A stretch of 37,806 bases of DNA. Source: an uncultured Methanobrevibacter sp. (GTDB lineage Archaea; Methanobacteriota; Methanobacteria; Methanobacteriales; Methanobacteriaceae). Below the pieces are notes generated by a model that saw only the letters and a program-made list of their open reading frames with translations, was not told the DNA's origin and searched no databases. Location: assembly GCF_902770715.1 (NCBI RefSeq), contig NZ_CACXTS010000019.1:1-37806 (forward strand), written 5' to 3'. Every line of letters starts with the position of its first letter. Position 1 is the stretch's first letter. Positions 34,300 to 37,806 of the stretch are shown one piece after another. Position numbers and translations under genes: made by a program.

Positions 34300-35859
34300 A
34301 TGGCAAATAAGTTAATACGTGGCAGTTTGATTATATTGGTTGGTAATATTATTTTCCGTATTGGAGGATATCTCTACCGATTTTTAATGGCTATTCTTTT
34401 AGGTCCTACTGCGTATGGTATTTTGGGTATTACTTTGCCGTTTCAGGGAATTTTCCAGACATTATCAGCGGGTGGGCTTCCTCCTGCAATAGCAAAATAT
34501 GTTGCAGAGTATGAAGCCGTTGATGAAAAGGACATGGCCAGACAAACGATTTATACGGCCTTGAAGATTATGGTATTTTTAGGTCTGTTCTTCGGAGCCT
34601 TGATGATATTTGTTGTGGCTCCATATCTGGCTTATGATTATTTAGAAAAACCTGTTACCCTGATTCCATTGCAGATTATTGGTCTGATTACTCCTTTCAG
34701 TGTAATTGTAGGTGCATTTAGAGGTGCATTTCAGGGAGTATATAAGATGGAATATATCGTATATACCCGTGCCGTGGAACAGCTTGGTATGATCTTATTT
34801 GCGACAGTTTTCGTTTTAATCGGATTTTCAGTAATTGGTGCATTATGGGGTACTGTTTTAGGATATTCCCTATCTGTTGTTGCTGCCTTTTATCTTTTTA
34901 AATATCGTCTGGGCGATTTAATTCCAAAACCTAGTGAAGATTTTGTTTTTACCAGACGAGATGAGTTAAAATTGTCCGGAACTTTAGTTAAATTTTCCAT
35001 TCCGGTTATCATCACAGCTATTGCTGAAATGCTTATTTATAACATTTGTACTATTGTAATGGGTAGATTTTTAACATTGGATGAGATAGGCTTTTTTGCG
35101 GCTGCAGATCCTATTGCAAGATTGCCTTTAATCATTTCCGTTTCTATCGCAACCACGATTTTGCCGGCTTCATCCGAAGCATTCAAGCTTAAGGACATTA
35201 ACATGCTTCAGAAGTATGTGTCAGATGCATATAAGTTCTCATTGCTGTTCGTTGTTCCGATGTGTGTGGGACTGGCATTGTTTGCGGCACCTACCTTAAG
35301 GGTGCTTTACTTTAAAAATCCAGCTTATGTTGCAGGAGCAATTGCATTGTCAATATTATCATTAGGTATGACCTTTTATTCCATATTTGCTATTTCAACC
35401 AGTATTATTCAAGGAATAGGAAATCCAAGGATTCCGATGTACATATTGGTTGGGGGTTCAATAGTAACAGGATCCCTCAATTGGTATTTGGTTCCATTTT
35501 TAGGAATTGCTGGTGGAGCATTGGCTACAAGCATTGCCTGCTTTTTGATGATGGTCCCTTGTGTTTATATGGTATTCAGATTGACAAAAACCAAGGCGCC
35601 TACAAAGGCTATAGTTAAAATATTGTTGGCTTCCGCAATCATGGGCGTATTTGCGTATTTCATTCCAAAATCCACTGTTTGGCTATTCCCTGGAATATTT
35701 GCATGTATGATTGTCTATTTCTTTGCTTTGATTTTAGTCAAATTCTTCCAGAAAGATGATATTGAAAGTCTAAGGAATTTTTCAGCTAAATTTGGTCCAT
35801 TGTCCAAAATGGTAAATAAGATGTTAAATCTTGTTGAAAAACTCGAATTTAGAGATTAA
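34300..35859 (+). CDS. Wzx/MurJ-like flippase (MOP superfamily, polysaccharide biosynthesis)
   Basis: A 519-residue membrane protein with about 14 hydrophobic segments. It opens with LIRGSLIILVGNIIFRIGGYLYRFLMAILLGPTAYGILG, the standard first-helix pattern of the oligosaccharide flippase/SpoVB-like family (quoted in part; the key residues are the RIGGYLYR and GPTAYG elements). Such proteins flip lipid-linked glycans or wall precursors across the membrane; in a pseudomurein methanogen either is possible. Start at ATG 34300 with AAGGTTAT upstream. It stands alone between the flavoprotein and the ModE-like gene. Confidence 0.88.
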   Translation: MANKLIRGSLIILVGNIIFRIGGYLYRFLMAILLGPTAYGILGITLPFQGIFQTLSAGGLPPAIAKYVAEYEAVDEKDMARQTIYTALKIMVFLGLFFGALMIFVVAPYLAYDYLEKPVTLIPLQIIGLITPFSVIVGAFRGAFQGVYKMEYIVYTRAVEQLGMILFATVFVLIGFSVIGALWGTVLGYSLSVVAAFYLFKYRLGDLIPKPSEDFVFTRRDELKLSGTLVKFSIPVIITAIAEMLIYNICTIVMGRFLTLDEIGFFAAADPIARLPLIISVSIATTILPASSEAFKLKDINMLQKYVSDAYKFSLLFVVPMCVGLALFAAPTLRVLYFKNPAYVAGAIALSILSLGMTFYSIFAISTSIIQGIGNPRIPMYILVGGSIVTGSLNWYLVPFLGIAGGALATSIACFLMMVPCVYMVFRLTKTKAPTKAIVKILLASAIMGVFAYFIPKSTVWLFPGIFACMIVYFFALILVKFFQKDDIESLRNFSAKFGPLSKMVNKMLNLVEKLEFRD

Positions 35860-35866
35860 TTTTTTC

Positions 35867-35911
35867 GATATGAAAATATCAATTGAAAATATTTTCGATT
35901 TTCATCATATC
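35867..35911. promoter_or_regulatory. Nested inverted repeats upstream of the ModE-like gene
   Basis: Outer arms GATATGAAAAT (35867-35877) and ATTTTCATCATATC (35898-35911, one bulge) enclose inner arms GAAAATAT (35872-35879) and ATATTTTC (35889-35896). No T-tract follows on the plus strand, so an operator or RNA structure fits better than a terminator. It lies about 70-110 bases before the ModE-like start. Confidence 0.45.
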
Positions 35912-35979
35912 AAATCAAATAGAAAAGTTATTTAATAATAAAACCGATAAATATACTATTATAATTCGGGGGATTTATA

Positions 35980-36672
35980 ATGGCTGATGTAAAAGCAGGT
36001 GTTGAATATAAAATAAATGTTGATGGAAATTCTTTTCTTTTGGATAGTAAAAAATATCAACTTTTACAATCAATCTTGGATACTGGTTCACTTACTGCAG
36101 CCGCAAAGGAGATTAAGGTTTCATATAGGACTGCATTGAACTACATTGAAAAAATGGAATCAACATTGAATGTTAAAATTGTGAGCACTACAAAAGGTGG
36201 GAAAGGTGGAGGTGGAGGAACTTCACTAACTGATGAAGGATACTCTATCTTGAAAGAATGTAAAAAGATTAATGCAATTATGGAACTTCATAAGGACGTT
36301 AATGAAATTGAAGCCGAAGTCGTTGACATTAATGAAGTTAAAGGCGTAATGACCATTAAAATGAATCAATTTGAGATTAATGCTCCATTAAATAGGAAAT
36401 ATGTTGTTGGAGATAAGATACTCGCTTTAATTAGTTATGATAACATCTTTTTAATGTTGGAACCTCAAACTTCAAGCATCCGTAATATTTTAAAGGGTCA
36501 AATCGTTGAAATGAAACTTCAAAACGAGATCATTCGGGTGAAAATTGATGTTGGCGGTGTTGTCTTATGCAGTGACATCACAGTTTCTGCGGAAAAAGAA
36601 TTAAATCTTAATATTGGTAAAGAAATATATATAGGATTTAAGGCAATGTCTGTTGCAACATTGAAATTATGA
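35980..36672 (+). CDS. ModE-like molybdate/tungstate-responsive regulator with TOBE region
   Basis: A 230-residue protein. Residues ~25-55 form a LysR/ModE-type helix-turn-helix (TGSLTAAAKEIKVSYRTALNYIEKME), followed by a glycine-rich wing (KGGKGGGGG) usual in ModE proteins. The second half has two beta-rich TOBE/Mop-like segments (about 108-158 and 163-228), which in ModE bind molybdate or tungstate. In methanogens such regulators control molybdate/tungstate transporters and formylmethanofuran dehydrogenases; none is in the window, so the targets here are not shown. A GGGGGAT ribosome site precedes the ATG. The stop is 16 bases from the ferredoxin gene, so the two are probably co-transcribed. 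Confidence 0.85.
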   Translation: MADVKAGVEYKINVDGNSFLLDSKKYQLLQSILDTGSLTAAAKEIKVSYRTALNYIEKMESTLNVKIVSTTKGGKGGGGGTSLTDEGYSILKECKKINAIMELHKDVNEIEAEVVDINEVKGVMTIKMNQFEINAPLNRKYVVGDKILALISYDNIFLMLEPQTSSIRNILKGQIVEMKLQNEIIRVKIDVGGVVLCSDITVSAEKELNLNIGKEIYIGFKAMSVATLKL

Positions 36673-36688
36673 TTTTGAGGGGATATTT

Positions 36689-36889
36689 ATGTTACAAATT
36701 TTAGTCGATGAGGATAAATGTATTGGTTGTGGAAATTGTTATGATATTTGTCCGAAAGCAGCTAAAATTTGGAAAGTAGGTCGTGTTGCACATATATTAG
36801 ATTTAAGATATTGTCATGTTTGTACATTATGTGCAATGGAATGCCCTACAGACTGCATTAAAATCATACGTCCAGGTGAAGAGGCATAA
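36689..36889 (+). CDS. 2[4Fe-4S] ferredoxin
   Basis: A 66-residue cytoplasmic ferredoxin with two classic clusters of ligands: CIGCGNCYDICP (CX2CX2CX3CP) and CHVCTLCAMECP. The linker is a little longer than in clostridial ferredoxins. It acts as a low-potential electron carrier. The close downstream position to the ModE-like regulator suggests a link to a Mo/W enzyme such as formylmethanofuran dehydrogenase, but this is inference. GAGGGG lies before the ATG. Confidence 0.92.
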   Translation: MLQILVDEDKCIGCGNCYDICPKAAKIWKVGRVAHILDLRYCHVCTLCAMECPTDCIKIIRPGEEA

Positions 36890-36928
36890 ATGCTTTGACG
36901 TTAAATTAATTATTTTATAGGTTAGATT

Positions 36929-37507
36929 ATGACTAGAAATGCAAATGTTTCAAGAAAGACATCTGAAACTGATATCAATATAAAAATGGATCTTGATGGA
37001 ATTGGCGAATATAACATTTCAACCGGAGTAAATTTCTTCAATCACATGTTGGAATCATTTTCAAAACACAGTATGGTTGATTTGGATGTTCAGGCAACCG
37101 GAGATATTGAAATTGATGACCACCACACAATAGAGGATATTGGAATCTTGCTGGGTGAAGCATTCGATGAAGCCATTGGCGATAAGAAAGGAATCAAGAG
37201 AATGGCTCACGCGATTGTACCGATGGACGATTCCGTTGCAACAGTTGCTATTGATATTAGCGGTCGCAGCTATTGCAATATGAATCTTGATTTTAAAAAT
37301 GAAAAAATTGGAGACATGACTTCTGATGTTGTAATTCATTTCTTCGAATCTTTTGCTTCAAGTGCTAAGGTAAATATTTACGGCACTGTTGAAGGAGCAA
37401 ATGACCATCACAAAGCTGAAGCTGTTTTTAAGGCATTTGCTAAATCTATAAAAGAAGCAGTTAAAGTTGAACATGATCAGATTCCTTCTACAAAAGGAGT
37501 ATTATAG
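36929..37507 (+). CDS. hisB: Imidazoleglycerol-phosphate dehydratase
   Basis: A 192-residue monofunctional HisB that dehydrates imidazole glycerol phosphate to imidazole acetol phosphate in histidine synthesis. The family's manganese-binding motifs are all present: [29 protein letters not shown], the HFFESFA region and [16 protein letters not shown]. Length is standard for archaeal and plant-type monofunctional enzymes. Its start lies 39 bases after the ferredoxin stop; it may share that transcript or use its own promoter. No other his genes are adjacent. Confidence 0.96.
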   Translation: MTRNANVSRKTSETDINIKMDLDGIGEYNISTGVNFFNHMLESFSKHSMVDLDVQATGDIEIDDHHTIEDIGILLGEAFDEAIGDKKGIKRMAHAIVPMDDSVATVAIDISGRSYCNMNLDFKNEKIGDMTSDVVIHFFESFASSAKVNIYGTVEGANDHHKAEAVFKAFAKSIKEAVKVEHDQIPSTKGVL

Positions 37508-37533
37508 CTAATTTACTTAGCTATCTTTTTTTT
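37505..37533 (+). terminator. Terminator overlapping the hisB stop
   Basis: A perfect 7-bp stem, TAGCTAA (37505-37511) with TTAGCTA (37517-37523), starts at the stop codon itself and is followed by eight T's at 37526-37533. Confidence 0.78.
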
Positions 37534-37606
37534 AATTTTTTTAAAACAAGGGTAATTCTTTTTTTTAAATAGCCGCATAGCTATCATGTTTTAATTTTTG
37601 TAAAAA

Positions 37607-37648
37607 TAGTAAAAAAAATAAAAAAATGAAGTAGCAGGAATGCTACTT
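37607..37648 (-). terminator. Terminator of the minus-strand mtd gene
   Basis: Read on the minus strand, a perfect 8-bp stem (AAGTAGCA/TGCTACTT, 37629-37636 with 37641-37648, GGAA/TTCC loop) overlaps the mtd stop codon. It is followed by a T-rich tract (37607-37627). Confidence 0.75.
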
Positions 37649-37806
37649 ATTGTGGTTTTGAGATTAATTCTGTTTTACAACCTGGGTTTCCTTCTTTCAT
37701 GTGAGGAGTTCTTAAAACAGTATCATTTGCTTTTTCGATTTCTCTTGCTTCTTGTGCTAATTTAGCAGCACATGCAGCAATTTCGTGAGCAGCAGCTACT
37801 AATGGG
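37647..37806 (-). CDS. mtd: F420-dependent methylenetetrahydromethanopterin dehydrogenase, C-terminal fragment
   Basis: Only the last 52 codons lie inside the window; the gene continues beyond the right edge. The fragment reads PLVAAAHEIAACAAKLAQ, then EAREIEKANDTVLRTPH, and ends ELISKPQ. This agrees with the C-terminus of Mtd, which I recall as an 'ASAHE...YAAKL..EARELEKA.D.V.R.PH' pattern. Mtd reduces methenyl-H4MPT to methylene-H4MPT with F420H2 in the methanogenesis pathway, in the cytoplasm. The stop codon complement is at 37647-37649. Confidence 0.85.
   Translation of the reverse strand, partial: PLVAAAHEIAACAAKLAQEAREIEKANDTVLRTPHMKEGNPGCKTELISKPQ

Noticed and set aside
37569..37584. 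Small inverted repeat ATAGC/GCTAT between hisB and mtd
   Set aside because: Only a 5-bp stem without a convincing T-tract on the proper side; stronger terminators exist on both sides.

Overview
The window looks like a chromosomal segment of a methanogenic archaeon of the Methanobacteriales, most likely a Methanobrevibacter-type gut or rumen species. The evidence is the low G+C and TATA-box promoters, archaeal-type ThrRS, a fused Fae-Hps, a Ni-sirohydrochlorin/cobyrinate diamide synthase, the C-terminus of F420-dependent methylene-H4MPT dehydrogenase at the right edge, and very large secreted adhesin-like proteins of the kind that abound in that genus. No tRNA, rRNA, CRISPR array, IS element or integrase was seen.

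Left flank (1-7370). This part is mostly housekeeping: a partial membrane protein; a minus-strand pair of a CfbB/CbiA-type amidotransferase and an oligosaccharide-polymerase-like membrane protein with a fresh 54-bp in-frame tandem duplication; divergent thrS; fae-hps; a zinc-ribbon protein; and a minus-strand coiled-coil protein.

Central accessory region (about 7400-33600, all plus strand). The first unit is a five-gene putative operon. It encodes a secreted, membrane-anchored CobN-like protein (1719 aa), a DUF2162-like membrane protein with a CPCC motif, an ExbB/TolQ/MotA-type proton channel subunit, a small DUF2149-like protein resembling ExbD, and a 2417-aa beta-helix/Ig-repeat surface protein. 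Two further giant surface proteins follow as separate units (about 2491 and 1295 aa). All three giants share a DUF3344-like 'form B' module, and two of them also carry a 'form A' module. The promoter regions of the three units share copies of an AGTAATA(C/A)TTT box, so they look like one regulon. My reading is that this is a cell-surface system in which an ExbB/ExbD-like motor energises an extracellular CobN-like protein, with DUF3344-like proteins as wall-bound or released binding partners. Capture of a corrin, another tetrapyrrole or a metal is the natural guess. The parts are visible in the sequence; the substrate and mechanism are inference.

Right flank (33664-37806). This holds a compact-cysteine iron-sulfur flavoprotein, a Wzx/MurJ-like flippase, a ModE-like regulator with a TOBE region followed closely by a 2[4Fe-4S] ferredoxin, hisB, and the 3' end of mtd on the minus strand. 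Several genes end in intrinsic-terminator-like hairpins with T-tracts that overlap their own stop codons.
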